Positions 49,309-58,598 of a stretch of 64,000 nucleotides of DNA are shown one piece after another. Positions within the stretch are counted from its first letter, which is position 1. Every line of letters begins with the position of its first letter. Made by a program: the position numbers and the translations under genes. The notes beneath the pieces are model-generated. The model made no database searches, was not told the DNA's origin, and saw only the letters and a list, made by a program, of their open reading frames with translations. Source of the stretch: Palsa-513 sp036510225 (GTDB lineage Bacteria; Actinomycetota; Thermoleophilia; Solirubrobacterales; Solirubrobacteraceae); NCBI GenBank assembly GCA_036510225.1, contig DATCEH010000070.1, forward strand, positions 19,484 to 83,483, in the 5' to 3' direction.

Positions 49309-49371
49309 CCTTCCGTCAGCTGCCCACGAAAAACGGGGCTGACCCGGGCCAGCCTCGTTGTCCCCAGAATA
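49309..49371 (-). promoter_or_regulatory. ilvB promoter and two-state leader
   Basis: On the minus strand: -10-like TATTCT (49366-49371); an 18-nt hairpin GGCTGGCCCGGGTCAGCC (49337-49354) followed by CCG and TTTTT (49329-49333), terminator-like; then GCTGAC (49315-49320), exactly complementary to GTCAGC (49338-49343) in the hairpin's 3' arm, giving an alternative fold adjacent to the Shine-Dalgarno GGAAGG (49309-49314). No leader peptide rich in Ile, Leu or Val was found. Confidence 0.45.
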
Positions 49372-49842
49372 GCGCGCCGGGGTTGCGGCGCGGGGATCCG
49401 CCGGGCGGGAGCAGGCAGTTGCCTTGGACGCCGGCGACTTCGCTGGCCTTCGTGTCAGTCTGGTTCCGGGTGACATTCCGCGGCGGTCATGCTCACGCGG
49501 CGAGGGCTTGGCGAGCATGCCGTCGAGGGATCATTCGGGGGCCGGCGTCAACGCGGTCATACGCGGGGCAAGCTCTCTGCGGGGGACTGGGCCGAGGAGA
49601 AGTGGACTCTCCAAGGAAAGTAGTTGACTGACTCAGTCAGCTACTTTCGCGACGAAGGTTCCCATCCACCTCCACCGCCCGGGAGGAGCCCGGTCGACCT
49701 GCCGCTCCACCCTCGGGAAACCGAGCCCGGCCGCACCCGGCCACCCGACCCCCCAACCCGTGCCGCCTCCCCTCCCCACCGGCAACCGGCCACCCCCACC
49801 GCGACTCCCGCGCGTTCGGGAGGTCACCGGGCTCAGCCCCGC
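49372..49842. other. gene-free gap with dispersed repeat
   Basis: 471 bp upstream of the ilvB promoter. It holds palindrome copy 3 and its conserved flank to about 49702. Reading frames through the flank are Pro/Arg-rich and unlike real genes here. Nothing else recognised. Confidence 0.6.
49616..49702 (+). repeat. dispersed palindromic repeat, copy 3, with conserved flank
   Basis: Core 49616-49648: arms GAAAGTAGTTGACTGA and TCAGTCAGCTACTTTC around a central C; the arms pair over 16 bp with one G-T wobble. The right flank (GCGACGAAGG, CATCCACCTCC, CCGGGAGGAGCCCGGTCGA) is shared almost base for base with copy 4 read on the minus strand, so the element is at least 75 bp long. Confidence 0.8.
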
Positions 49843-50142
49843 CTAGAGCCGTGCCGGGACGCGGAGGGTCGGCGTCGGCTCGATGATCTCGTCGTCGTCG
49901 GGATATTCGAGCTCGGTCCCGCAGATCGTGCAGATTGCGTCGTAGATCCGCCGGCTCCGGCCGCACCCGGGGCAGCGCCGCAGAGCGACGTCGGTCTCGT
50001 GGCGATAGGCGTACGCCGTGATCAACCCGATCACGGGGACAACTCCCGAGATCACGAACCAGACCCAGAACGAGCTGCCCTTCGCCCGACCGACGAAGCC
50101 GCCGGCGAAGGCGAAGCCGACGGCGATGAACAGGTACTCCAC
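49843..50142 (-). CDS. small membrane protein with C-terminal zinc ribbon
   Basis: 99 residues from a GTG (VEYLFIAVGFAFAGGFVGRAKG). Two hydrophobic segments (FIAVGFAFAGGFVG and WVWFVISGVVPVIGLITAYAY) precede a four-Cys zinc ribbon, CPGCGRSRRIYDAICTICG. It starts 4 bp after the stop of the 50147 gene, so the two form a small operon. Function unknown. Confidence 0.7.
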   Translation of the reverse strand: MEYLFIAVGFAFAGGFVGRAKGSSFWVWFVISGVVPVIGLITAYAYRHETDVALRRCPGCGRSRRIYDAICTICGTELEYPDDDEIIEPTPTLRVPARL

Positions 50143-50146
50143 GGCC

Positions 50147-50356
50147 CTAGAACAGGACGCGGGCCGCCCAGATCGCCGCAACGATCGCGACGACGACCAG
50201 CACGCCGGTCGCGATCGCGAGTACGACGTGGATCACGAAGGTCAGCACGAGCCATGCGGCTACGAGGAGGACGACGAGGGCGACGGCCCGGCGGGCGAGC
50301 GACGTGCGGGGGGGCTGGTCGGGGAGGCCAGAGGAACCACTGGTGATTTGACTCAT
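50147..50356 (-). CDS. small membrane protein of unknown function
   Basis: 69 residues: a polar N-terminus (SQITSGSSGLPDQPPRTSLARR) and two hydrophobic segments (AVALVVLLVAAWLVLTFVIH and LAIATGVLVVVAIVAAIWAA). Codon third positions are strongly G/C. Tightly followed by the zinc-ribbon gene. No family recognised. Confidence 0.6.
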   Translation of the reverse strand: MSQITSGSSGLPDQPPRTSLARRAVALVVLLVAAWLVLTFVIHVVLAIATGVLVVVAIVAAIWAARVLF

Positions 50357-50694
50357 CCACCTAGCTTACAGCTGCCGCCCGGCCGCCACGACGGGTGCCG
50401 ATCGCCGAATCGGGCGACGGCTGGGCCGGCGGGTCGGCTGGGTCTCCTCGCCTGCCGATCCGGTCGGTCGGGCCGGTCGGGCCGGTCGGGCCGGTCGGTC
50501 GGTCGGCCGAAGGGCGGACCCTACGAGTCGCCCGTACGAGTCGCCCGTCCGGCCGCGCTCGCCACCGGCCTGCCTGGTCGTGTGTGCCAACCCCGGCGCG
50601 TCGCCGACGACACCACGACCGCGGCGCGGGTATGCGTCGTGTCCGGCGTGATCGTGTGAGTCGAAGCCGACTCGCACGTCCGCATGCGGGACGG
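50357..50694. other. 338-bp gap with short tandem repeats
   Basis: No gene supported. A GGTCGGGCC 9-bp tandem array decaying into GGTC units lies at 50461-50508, and TACGAGTCGCCCG is repeated twice in tandem near 50522-50547. Confidence 0.6.
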
Positions 50695-51555
50695 TCAGCC
50701 GTGAGGCGAGCGGAGCAGCTCGGTCGCGGTCTCACCGGGTTGCACCGCGACACAGCGGGCCCTGATCATGCAGCGGCGGTCCTCGCCGGAAAGGGTCGTC
50801 CGGATCGTGTCGAAGCGCTCGCGGGCGACGTCGATCGTCGCGTCGGGCATCGCACAGAGCAGGCGGCCCTCGCCGACCCGCACGATCAGGTCGTAGGACC
50901 GCAGGCGACCTCTGATCTGGCGCATCGCCCACTCGGCCGCGTCGACGACCGGCGGAGGTCCGCCGAGCATGTCGACGTAGACGACCGCCATCCGGCCCGT
51001 CGTCCGGTCCGTGCGGTCGAGCTCCCGCGCGAGATCCCGGAGGCCAGTCGCAGGATTGCGCACGTCCGTCGCCACGTCGATCTCGGCGGTCGCGAGCTGG
51101 GCGAGCCGGGCCTGGGCCATCGCGACGGCCTCGCGGGCCTTCAGCTCGCGGTGCACGAGCCCGGCCGCCTGGGTCCGCGCCGCGGCGATCAGGGCGCGTG
51201 CCTGGGCGATCTCGTCCCGCGCGCCAACCGCCTCCCAGCGCAGGTTGGCGGTCCCGCGCCGCTCGCCGGTTCCACGGTCGCGCAGGGCCCGCGTCTGCTC
51301 GTGCAGTTCAAAGTCGCCGCCGCGGACGAAGTCCTGATCGCTCGCGGCCTGGTCACGGTCAGACGCGGCCTGATCTCGATCGGCGGCGGCCCGCTGGACG
51401 TCAAACGTGCTGGTGCGATCCGCGTCACCCGGCGACTGACGGTGCTGTGGTTGAGCGGCGTCCGAAGTCGCCGTGACATCCTCCGACTCATCCGCACGGC
51501 GCGGGGTGGCGTCGGAATCGTCACCTGACGTGTTACCCACAAGCAGCCTCCGCAC
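50695..51555 (-). CDS. degenerate GGDEF-like protein with Arg/Asp repeat coil
   Basis: 286 residues. The N-terminal half has RAAADRDQAASDRDQAASDQD, a repeat seen ahead of many actinobacterial GGDEF domains, and a helical region (RDEIAQARALIAAARTQAAGLVHRELKAREAVAMAQARLAQL). The C-terminal 110 residues follow GGDEF topology (MAVVYVDMLGG, IRGRLRSYDLIVRVGEGRLLCAMPDA), but where GGDEF should stand the sequence is VGEGRLL, so cyclase activity is not expected. No EAL domain. Possibly a nucleotide sensor or a decayed enzyme. Confidence 0.65.
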   Translation of the reverse strand: MRRLLVGNTSGDDSDATPRRADESEDVTATSDAAQPQHRQSPGDADRTSTFDVQRAAADRDQAASDRDQAASDQDFVRGGDFELHEQTRALRDRGTGERRGTANLRWEAVGARDEIAQARALIAAARTQAAGLVHRELKAREAVAMAQARLAQLATAEIDVATDVRNPATGLRDLARELDRTDRTTGRMAVVYVDMLGGPPPVVDAAEWAMRQIRGRLRSYDLIVRVGEGRLLCAMPDATIDVARERFDTIRTTLSGEDRRCMIRARCVAVQPGETATELLRSPHG

Positions 51556-51770
51556 AGGCCCGTCGAGTAAGGCTCACGATGAGCCATGGTGTCTGTGTCA
51601 GTCGACGCTATCAGGCCAGCCCGGTCCGCGACAACACCGTGTGTCGTAGAACGACGTTCGGTCAGCGTCCGGGTGTCAGACCCACCGGGCCGGCCGCGGA
51701 CCGGGATGTGGCGAGACCGCCTCACGGGCTACCTCACGGGCGCGGGCCGCGTGACCGACGCCCGCGCCTC

Positions 51771-51864
51771 GATCAGACGCACCCCCATCAGACGGCACCC
51801 CGATCGGGCGGCACCCCGATCAGACGGTGCCCCGATCGGGCGGTGCCTCGATCAGACGGTGGTC
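51771..51864. repeat. 16-bp tandem repeat, six units
   Basis: Units of the form GATCRGRCGGYRCCCC: GATCAGACGCACCCCC, ATCAGACGGCACCCC (one base short), GATCGGGCGGCACCCC, GATCAGACGGTGCCCC, GATCGGGCGGTGCCTC, GATCAGACGGTGGTC. AGA- and GGG-type units alternate, suggesting a 32-bp higher-order unit. Confidence 0.85.
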
Positions 51865-52031
51865 AGACCGCGCGCCGACGGGCGGGCGGCCTTCGGCGGA
51901 GCGGTGCCGGCTCCGGAGAGCAGCGTCAGGGTGTAGCGGCGGACCTTCGGCCGCTGTCCCTGCGGATCCGTGCGTTCGACTTGCGGGAAGAGGAGGAGGC
52001 GGGGGTTGGAGGAGATCGGAGAATTGCTCAT
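51852..52031 (-). CDS. possible small protein (59 residues)
   Basis: Begins MSNSPISSNPRLLLFPQVER and ends in a basic region (KVRRYTLTLLSGAGTA). Third codon positions are mostly G or C, which favours a real gene. There is no clear ribosome-binding site, and the last codons run into the 16-bp tandem array. No homologue recognised. Confidence 0.3.
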   Translation of the reverse strand: MSNSPISSNPRLLLFPQVERTDPQGQRPKVRRYTLTLLSGAGTAPPKAARPSARGLTTV

Positions 52032-52083
52032 GTGCGGATCGTTGCAGGCCGCACACGCCAAGTCTTTGGCCGGCTGGCCAAGC

Positions 52084-52779
52084 TCAGGCCGAGTGTCGTG
52101 GACCGGGGGTCCTTGCGACGAGCCGCGGACGCGTGGTCCGCGCGGCGGCATCGAGCGCCGGGCGCATGTCAGCGTCGATCCGCCGGCGGATCCGCCAGCG
52201 GGCGCCGGAGAAGCTGAGGTTGGCGACCGTCGCGAAGCCGGCCTCGTCAGAGCGGAGGGCGAGCAGGAGGTGGGCGACCCGGTCACCGGTCGGGAGGCTG
52301 GGCTCGTTGACGCGCACGCAGTAGCAGTGAACCCGCCGGCCGCGGTCGCGGACCAGCAGGGCGCCGGCCGCGCCGACCAGCCAGACGCCGAGCCTGCCTC
52401 GTTCGAGGACCAGGCCGGTCTGACCGTAGAGGTCGCGGGCGTCGTGGTCGAGCAGATCGCCGAGCAGACCGAGAGCTCGCCGCTCGGCCGCGTCGCCGGC
52501 GGGCGGCTTGCGCCCGACGACGTTGGCCCCGCGTCGGGCGTAGAGCTCAGGGATCACCCAGGCGTGTGCGATGGCCATCAGGGCAACCGGGGCCGAGAGC
52601 GGCTGGAGCGCCATCAGGCCGGCGGCGGCGCCGATGAACGGGACGGTGTGGGCGACCGTCGTCGCCGTCCAGATCCGCCCCGACCGGCGGAGCTGACGCT
52701 CGTCGGCGAGCGGGCGCCAGTGGACCGACGCGAGCTCCGGGAGCACGTCCGCGCGGGTCGGCTCGCCGAGGACCTCCAA
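52084..52779 (-). CDS. conserved-type hypothetical protein with hydrophobic centre
   Basis: 231 residues from a TTG (LEVLGEPTRADVLPEL) 5 bp after the stop of the 52785 gene; no better start was found. Residues 35-80 hold two hydrophobic stretches (TTVAHTVPFIGAAAGLMAL and APVALMAIAHAWVIPELYA). The C-terminal half is soluble, with RVHCYCVRVNEPSLPTGDRVAHLLLALRSD. Probably a membrane-associated protein cotranslated with the 74-residue protein upstream. Function unknown. Confidence 0.55.
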   Translation of the reverse strand: MEVLGEPTRADVLPELASVHWRPLADERQLRRSGRIWTATTVAHTVPFIGAAAGLMALQPLSAPVALMAIAHAWVIPELYARRGANVVGRKPPAGDAAERRALGLLGDLLDHDARDLYGQTGLVLERGRLGVWLVGAAGALLVRDRGRRVHCYCVRVNEPSLPTGDRVAHLLLALRSDEAGFATVANLSFSGARWRIRRRIDADMRPALDAAARTTRPRLVARTPGPRHSA

Positions 52780-52784
52780 GTCGA

Positions 52785-53009
52785 CTACCCGCCGGCGATC
52801 GGCAGCCGGAGGATCACGAGGTCGGCGTCGACCGGGAGCGCTCGGACCTGCTCGGCGTGACCCTCGCCGGTCGAGACGATCCCGAAGTAGCCGCGCTGGA
52901 GCTGCTGGTCGAAGGCGATCGTCGCCGCCGCGACGGCGGCGTCGTCGTCGGTGGTCCACTCGGCCAGCGTGGTGTGGCCGGTCTGATCCATGCGCACGAG
53001 CCTTGCCAC
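52785..53009 (-). CDS. small soluble hypothetical protein
   Basis: 74 residues; GTG start behind a strong GAGGAGG. MARLVRMDQTGHTTLAEW, then a helix (DDDAAVAAATIAFDQQLQRG) and strand-forming segments (YFGIVSTG, DADLVILRLPIAGG), suggesting a small alpha/beta fold. No family recognised. Operon with the 52084 gene. Confidence 0.65.
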   Translation of the reverse strand: MARLVRMDQTGHTTLAEWTTDDDAAVAAATIAFDQQLQRGYFGIVSTGEGHAEQVRALPVDADLVILRLPIAGG

Positions 53010-53114
53010 GGCTGCCTCCTCGGTTGGGACGTCTTTGCCGGTGGGAAGACCACCTCCAAGGATGGTACGCCTCGGGCGGACCGGTCGATCAACCTGATCG
53101 CCGGCCGAGGATCC

Positions 53115-54743
53115 TCAGGACGCGCGGCGCGATCTCTTGACGAGCGTGAGACGGACCCGATCTGAGATCCGGGCGCCGGACGGGAAGCGCGCCTGGCCGA
53201 CCAGGGAGACCGTGGCCCGATCGGCCCCGCGCACCGAACGCCGGCCGCGACTCGTCAGCCGGAGATGCACCGTGTGTCTCCCGGGCTTGGTGAAATGAAC
53301 CTTCCGGGACGCGAGCTTCGTGGTCGACGCCGCGCCGGCGTGGCCGGTCTTCCCGGGCGCGGCCGTCGCGGTCGCGGTCAGCTCGACCGTGCAGGTGATC
53401 GTGCAGGTCACCGGCACGCCGATCCCGTGGGCGAGGACCGTGCTGATCGTCTGGGTACCCGGGAGGCCGGCAAGCAGGAGCGGGGTCGGGGTCGGCGCGA
53501 GCGAAGCGCTCGGGCCGGCATGACCCGACTGGACGATCACGGTCGAGCCGCTCTCGCCGGCGTTGACCGACAGACCCACGTGAATCGCGCCGACGGCGTT
53601 GGCGAGCGCCAGGCCGAGGTACACGTATCCGGGCCCGCTGGGAACCGCGGGTCCGGCGAGGAGCGGGACGGCGAACGAGCTGTACTGCTGGCCAGGAGCG
53701 AAGTGGAGGGTCCCGGACACCGGGACGTAGTCGACCCCCGGGACGGCTGGGTAAGAGTCCTCGCCGGCCGTCGCGTAGTCGACCGAGACCGGCCCGGTCG
53801 GGTCGCCGATGCGGTTGACCGGGACCGTGAGCGCCTTGTCGCGACCCTCGAGCGCCGGGTCGGGCAACCCGTCGAGCCCGGTGATGACGGCGCCCGGCCC
53901 GGGAGTCGGGTAGATCCCCGTGACCGGGTCGGCCTGGGTGATCGCCGCTGGCGGGATCGTCGTCATGCTGCGGATCGCCGCGCTCGACCCGACCGGGCCG
54001 ATCGGGGTCGTCGCGCCGGTCGCAAGATCCACCGAGTACTCGACCTGGGTCGGTGCGCCGGTCACGAGGAAGCCGCGGGACGCGTCGCGGGAGATCGCGA
54101 GCGCGGTCGGCCCGGCGAGCGGCACGCCCAGCGGACCGTCGACCTGGAGGTCGGGGCCGTACGGGGCCTGGTCGCGGGACAGCAGGCCGTCGGTGGCGCC
54201 GTCGATCATGTAGACCGGCGGGTCGAAGAGCGTCGGGCTGGGCGCCGCGGTGACCGGCGTGAGCGCCTCGGCGACCACGTCCGGGGGTTGACCTGTCGCG
54301 GGATCGTCGGTCGGAGCCTCGCAGTTGCCGGAGTACTCGTAGCAGAGCGAGCCGTCGGCGAGCACGACCTCGGAGGGCACGACCGCGCCGAAGGCGAGCC
54401 CGACGCCCGAGCTGAGCGCACCCGGGGCCAGCAGGCTGGACACGGGAACCACGGCGTCGGTCTCGAGGTCGACCCCGTAGATCTGCCCGGAGCTGCCGAG
54501 GGCCTGGACCAGGCCGCCGGTGTTGCCCACCGCGATCAACTCGTCGCCGGACTCGAGTCCGCTCGGAGTGACGGGGGTCGGGATCGCATTCGGGCTGCCG
54601 GCGTCGAAGCGGACGAGCTGGGCGGCGCTCGTCAGGGCGAGCACGGGATCGTCGGCGAGCGCGGGCGCGGGCGCCGCGAACGCGCAAGTCGATGTCAGGC
54701 CCAGCCCGATCGCCAGCAGCGCCGCACGGGGCAATCGCCTCAT
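53115..54743 (-). CDS. secreted protein with DUF4394-like and Calx-beta domains
   Basis: 542 residues from MRRLPRAALLAIG; a start 12 codons earlier is less likely. Signal peptide ends at ALADD. Residues about 25-270 resemble DUF4394 (DDPVLALTSAAQLVRFDAGSP, LVQALGSSGQIYGVDLETDAVVPV), then a Calx-beta motif (VSVDYATAGEDSYPAVPGVDYVPVSGTLHFAPGQQYSSFAVPLL), and a Ser/Thr-rich beta tail. Likely a surface or secreted protein of unknown binding function. Confidence 0.75.
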   Translation of the reverse strand: MRRLPRAALLAIGLGLTSTCAFAAPAPALADDPVLALTSAAQLVRFDAGSPNAIPTPVTPSGLESGDELIAVGNTGGLVQALGSSGQIYGVDLETDAVVPVSSLLAPGALSSGVGLAFGAVVPSEVVLADGSLCYEYSGNCEAPTDDPATGQPPDVVAEALTPVTAAPSPTLFDPPVYMIDGATDGLLSRDQAPYGPDLQVDGPLGVPLAGPTALAISRDASRGFLVTGAPTQVEYSVDLATGATTPIGPVGSSAAIRSMTTIPPAAITQADPVTGIYPTPGPGAVITGLDGLPDPALEGRDKALTVPVNRIGDPTGPVSVDYATAGEDSYPAVPGVDYVPVSGTLHFAPGQQYSSFAVPLLAGPAVPSGPGYVYLGLALANAVGAIHVGLSVNAGESGSTVIVQSGHAGPSASLAPTPTPLLLAGLPGTQTISTVLAHGIGVPVTCTITCTVELTATATAAPGKTGHAGAASTTKLASRKVHFTKPGRHTVHLRLTSRGRRSVRGADRATVSLVGQARFPSGARISDRVRLTLVKRSRRAS

Positions 54744-54791
54744 CCGAGGATTATCGACGGCCGCTGGGTCGGGCGCCACCCGACCTGGGTC

Positions 54792-56251
<1,460 letters not shown>

Positions 56252-56255
<4 letters not shown>

Positions 56256-57703
56256 GGGCGAACCCTCGTCGAGTCGAAGCCGAGTTCCCGCTCGAGCGCG
56301 TGGGCGGCGTCGAGGATGCGGTTCTCCGAGAATGCCGGCCCGGCGATCTGGAAGCCGGTCGGCAGCTCGTCCCCGCCGGCCGGCGGCCGGGCCAGGCCGT
56401 TGGGAATCGAGATCGCCGGGATCCCGGCGAGCGACATCGGGACCGTGCAGAAGTCGTTGAGGTACATCGAGAGCGGGTCGCCGGTCTTCGCGCCGAGCTC
56501 GAAGGCCACGGTCGGGCTGGTCGGGGTGACGACGAAGTCGAAGTCGCCGAAGACGGCCCGGAAGTCGTCGGCGATCTTCGTGCGGACACGCTGGGCCCGG
56601 CCGTAGTAGGCGTCGTAGTACCCGCTGGAGAGCGCGTACGTCCCGAGCATGATCCGCCGCTTGACCTCTCCTCCGAAGCCGTCGTGGCGGGTTCTCGTGT
56701 ACATGGAGATGAGATCTGTGGATTCCGGAGCACGCAGTCCGAAACGAACCCCGTCGAACCTAGCGAGGTTGGACGAGCACTCGGCCGGCGCGATCACGTA
56801 GTAGGCCGAGAGGGCATGCGGCGCATGCGGAAGGCGACAGGTCTCGACGCTCGCACCGAGACTCCGGGCGAGCTCGAGCGTCGCCTCGAAGGCCGCGAGC
56901 ACGCCCGGCTCGATCCCGTCGCCGGCGAGCTCGGCCGGGACGCCCAGGCGGATCCCGTCGAGCCGGCTGGCGGTCGGCAGGTCGACCTGGGCCGGATAGG
57001 CGACCGAGGTCGAGTCGCAGCAGTCACGGTCGCCGACCATGTGCCGGAAGAGCAGCGCCGCGTCGGAGACATCCCGAGTGAGCGGGCCGGCCTGGTCGAG
57101 CGAGGAGGCGAAGGCGATCATCCCGTAGCGGGAGACGGCCCCGTAGGTCGGCTTGAGGCCGACGATCCCGCAGAGGGCGGCCGGCTGGCGGATCGACCCG
57201 CCGGTGTCGGTGCCCAGTGCCCACGGGGCGAGGCCGGCGGCCACGGCGGCGGCGCTCCCGCCGGAGGATCCCCCGGGCACGCGGCTGTGGTCCCACGGGT
57301 TGAGGACCGGCCCGAAGGCGGAGTTCTCGTTGGACGAGCCCATCGCGAACTCGTCCTGATTGGTCTTCCCCAGCAGGGGCGCGCCGGCGGCGGCGAGGCG
57401 GTCGACGACGGTTGCCGTGTACGGCGGCCGGTACCCCTCGAGGATCCGCGAGCCGGCCTGGCTGGGGACGCCCTTCGTGCAGAAGAGGTCCTTGACGGCG
57501 AGCGGCACCCCGCCGAGTGGCGTCCCGGCGGCGGTCTCGGGCGGGGCGGCGTCGGCGACCCAGGTGAACGCGTTCAACTCGTCGGCCGCGGCCCGCTCGC
57601 GGTAGGCGTCGAACAGATCGCCCGGGTCGAGTTCGCCTGTCCCGAGCCGGCGGGACGCGTCGAGCGCCGAGAGAGCCGTGAGCTCGTCGGTCTGGCGGCT
57701 CAT
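56252..57703 (-). CDS. gatA: Asp-tRNA(Asn)/Glu-tRNA(Gln) amidotransferase subunit A
   Basis: 483 residues, amidase-signature family. The catalytic Lys lies in GVPLAVKDLFCTKG, cis-Ser and nucleophile Ser in RVPGGSSGGSAAAVAAG and GTDTGGSIRQPAALCGIVGLKPTYG. Start ATG (MSRQTDELTALSALDA) 85 bp after gatC. The gap carries GTGGCACGT twice in tandem. Coupled to gatB by GTGA. Confidence 0.97.
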
Positions 57704-57788
57704 GCCGACCCAGTCGAGCAGTCGACGATGCGCCTGCCGCGATGCATGTGGCACGTGTGGCACGTGACAGGCGCCGTGGCCACGCCGC

Positions 57789-58073
57789 TCACGCCTGGGG
57801 ACTCGGCACGGCGAAGCCGCCGTCGGCGACCGCCGGAGCCGAGGCGAGGGCGGCCTCGGGGTCCAGCGACGGGCGGGGCACGTCGGGTCGCAGGGCGTTA
57901 CCGAGCTCGACGACGTGCGACGTCGGCGGGACCCCATCGAGGTCGAGCTCACCGATCCGGGCGATGTGCTCGAGCACCTTGCCCAGCTCGCCGGTCATCT
58001 GCATGACCTCGGCCTCGGTCAGCTCGAGGCGGGCGAGGCGGGCGACGTGGAGGACGTCCTCGCGGTCGATCAT
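57789..58073 (-). CDS. gatC: Asp-tRNA(Asn)/Glu-tRNA(Gln) amidotransferase subunit C
   Basis: 94 residues: MIDREDVLHVARLARLELTEAEVMQMTGELGKVLEHIARIGELDLDGVPPTSHVV with the C-terminal LRPDVPRPSL region, the standard GatC. It stabilises the GatA-GatB complex. The start codon overlaps the stop of an 18-codon relay ORF formed by duplication of its own start region. Confidence 0.95.
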   Translation of the reverse strand: MIDREDVLHVARLARLELTEAEVMQMTGELGKVLEHIARIGELDLDGVPPTSHVVELGNALRPDVPRPSLDPEAALASAPAVADGGFAVPSPQA

Positions 58074-58134
58074 CCGGCCGGCCGTCGGCGGTCGATCATC
58101 GTGCGGGCCGATCGTCGGTCGATCATCGTGCGGG
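58062..58134 (-). repeat. triplicated gatC start region
   Basis: On the minus strand GATGATCGACCG occurs three times: around the gatC start at 58073 and with ATGs at 58099 and 58126. The two outer copies share 19 identical bp (58089-58107 and 58116-58134, period 27); the inner spacing is 26, so the frame shifts. Confidence 0.85.
58070..58126 (-). CDS. 18-residue relay mini-ORF upstream of gatC
   Basis: MIDRRSARTMIDRRRPAG: its first part repeats the gatC N-terminus (MIDR) twice. The ATG overlaps the TGA of the upstream membrane-protein gene, and its TGA overlaps the gatC ATG, both as ATGA. It could relay ribosomes between the two genes; translation not demonstrated. Confidence 0.4.
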   Translation of the reverse strand: MIDRRSARTMIDRRRPAG

Positions 58135-58554
58135 GGTCGCCGGGCTGCGGCGGGAAGGGCGCTCGTCGTTGAGACCGACCCAGGCTCCGATCAGGACGAG
58201 CAGGGCACCGGCGAGACCCAGCCAGACGCCGACGCACGTGTCGAAGGACCCGGCCGGGCGGTCGACCAGGCGCAGACCGACACACAGCGTCGAGACCAGG
58301 CCGATCGTCGTCGTCCAGACGCCGGCCGCGACCGGGATCGCCGGGCCCGACCGGGTCAGCGTGACCCAGAACACCCCGACGCCGGACAGGGCGGTCAGGG
58401 CGAGCAGGACGTCGATCACGGTGAACGCGCTCCAGGCGTCGAGATTTCCCGAGGAGAACTCGAACCACGGCAGGAACATCGCGACGGCGAGCACCAGCCC
58501 GCCGAACCCGGCGACGAGCTCGGCCGGCCGGATGCGGTTGAAGTCGACGGTCAT
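58123..58554 (-). CDS. four-helix membrane protein of unknown function
   Basis: 143 residues with four hydrophobic helices (LVAGFGGLVLAVAMFLPWF, VIDVLLALTALSGVGVFWV, IPVAAGVWTTTIGLVSTLCVG, VGVWLGLAGALLVLIGAWVG). The loop FLPWFEFSSGNLDAWSAFTVIDVLL is seen in many small actinobacterial membrane proteins. The stop originally overlapped gatC and now overlaps the relay ORF. TAGAGT lies 10 nt before the ATG, a possible -10. Confidence 0.75.
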   Translation of the reverse strand: MTVDFNRIRPAELVAGFGGLVLAVAMFLPWFEFSSGNLDAWSAFTVIDVLLALTALSGVGVFWVTLTRSGPAIPVAAGVWTTTIGLVSTLCVGLRLVDRPAGSFDTCVGVWLGLAGALLVLIGAWVGLNDERPSRRSPATPAR

Positions 58555-58598
58555 CGGCCGGAAAACTCTACCGTCCCGGCACCGTCATCCTCTAGCCG

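Larger units (their letters stand above)
51556..52083. other. 528-bp region with minisatellite and one doubtful small ORF
   Basis: Between the GGDEF-like gene and the 52084 gene. Contains a 16-bp tandem array (51771-51864) and a possible 59-codon gene (51852-52031). The first 215 bp show no gene. Confidence 0.5.

Noticed and set aside
49624..50346. Proteins starting with a VSYFRxEGSH-like peptide at palindrome copies 2 and 3
   Set aside because: The shared peptide comes from the repeat element itself; the frames then run into unrelated or antisense DNA, and copies 1 and 4 do not keep the frame.
50461..50547. Possible CRISPR-like array
   Set aside because: Units are 9-13 bp and contiguous with no spacers; simple tandem repeats, with no cas genes in the window.
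51771..51864. Replication-origin iterons
   Set aside because: Iteron-like spacing, but no rep, dnaA or partition gene nearby and chromosomal housekeeping genes on both sides.
57742..57775. GTGGCACGT tandem sites between gatC and gatA as an operator
   Set aside because: Two short repeats inside an operon, with no promoter-like sequence next to them; not enough evidence.
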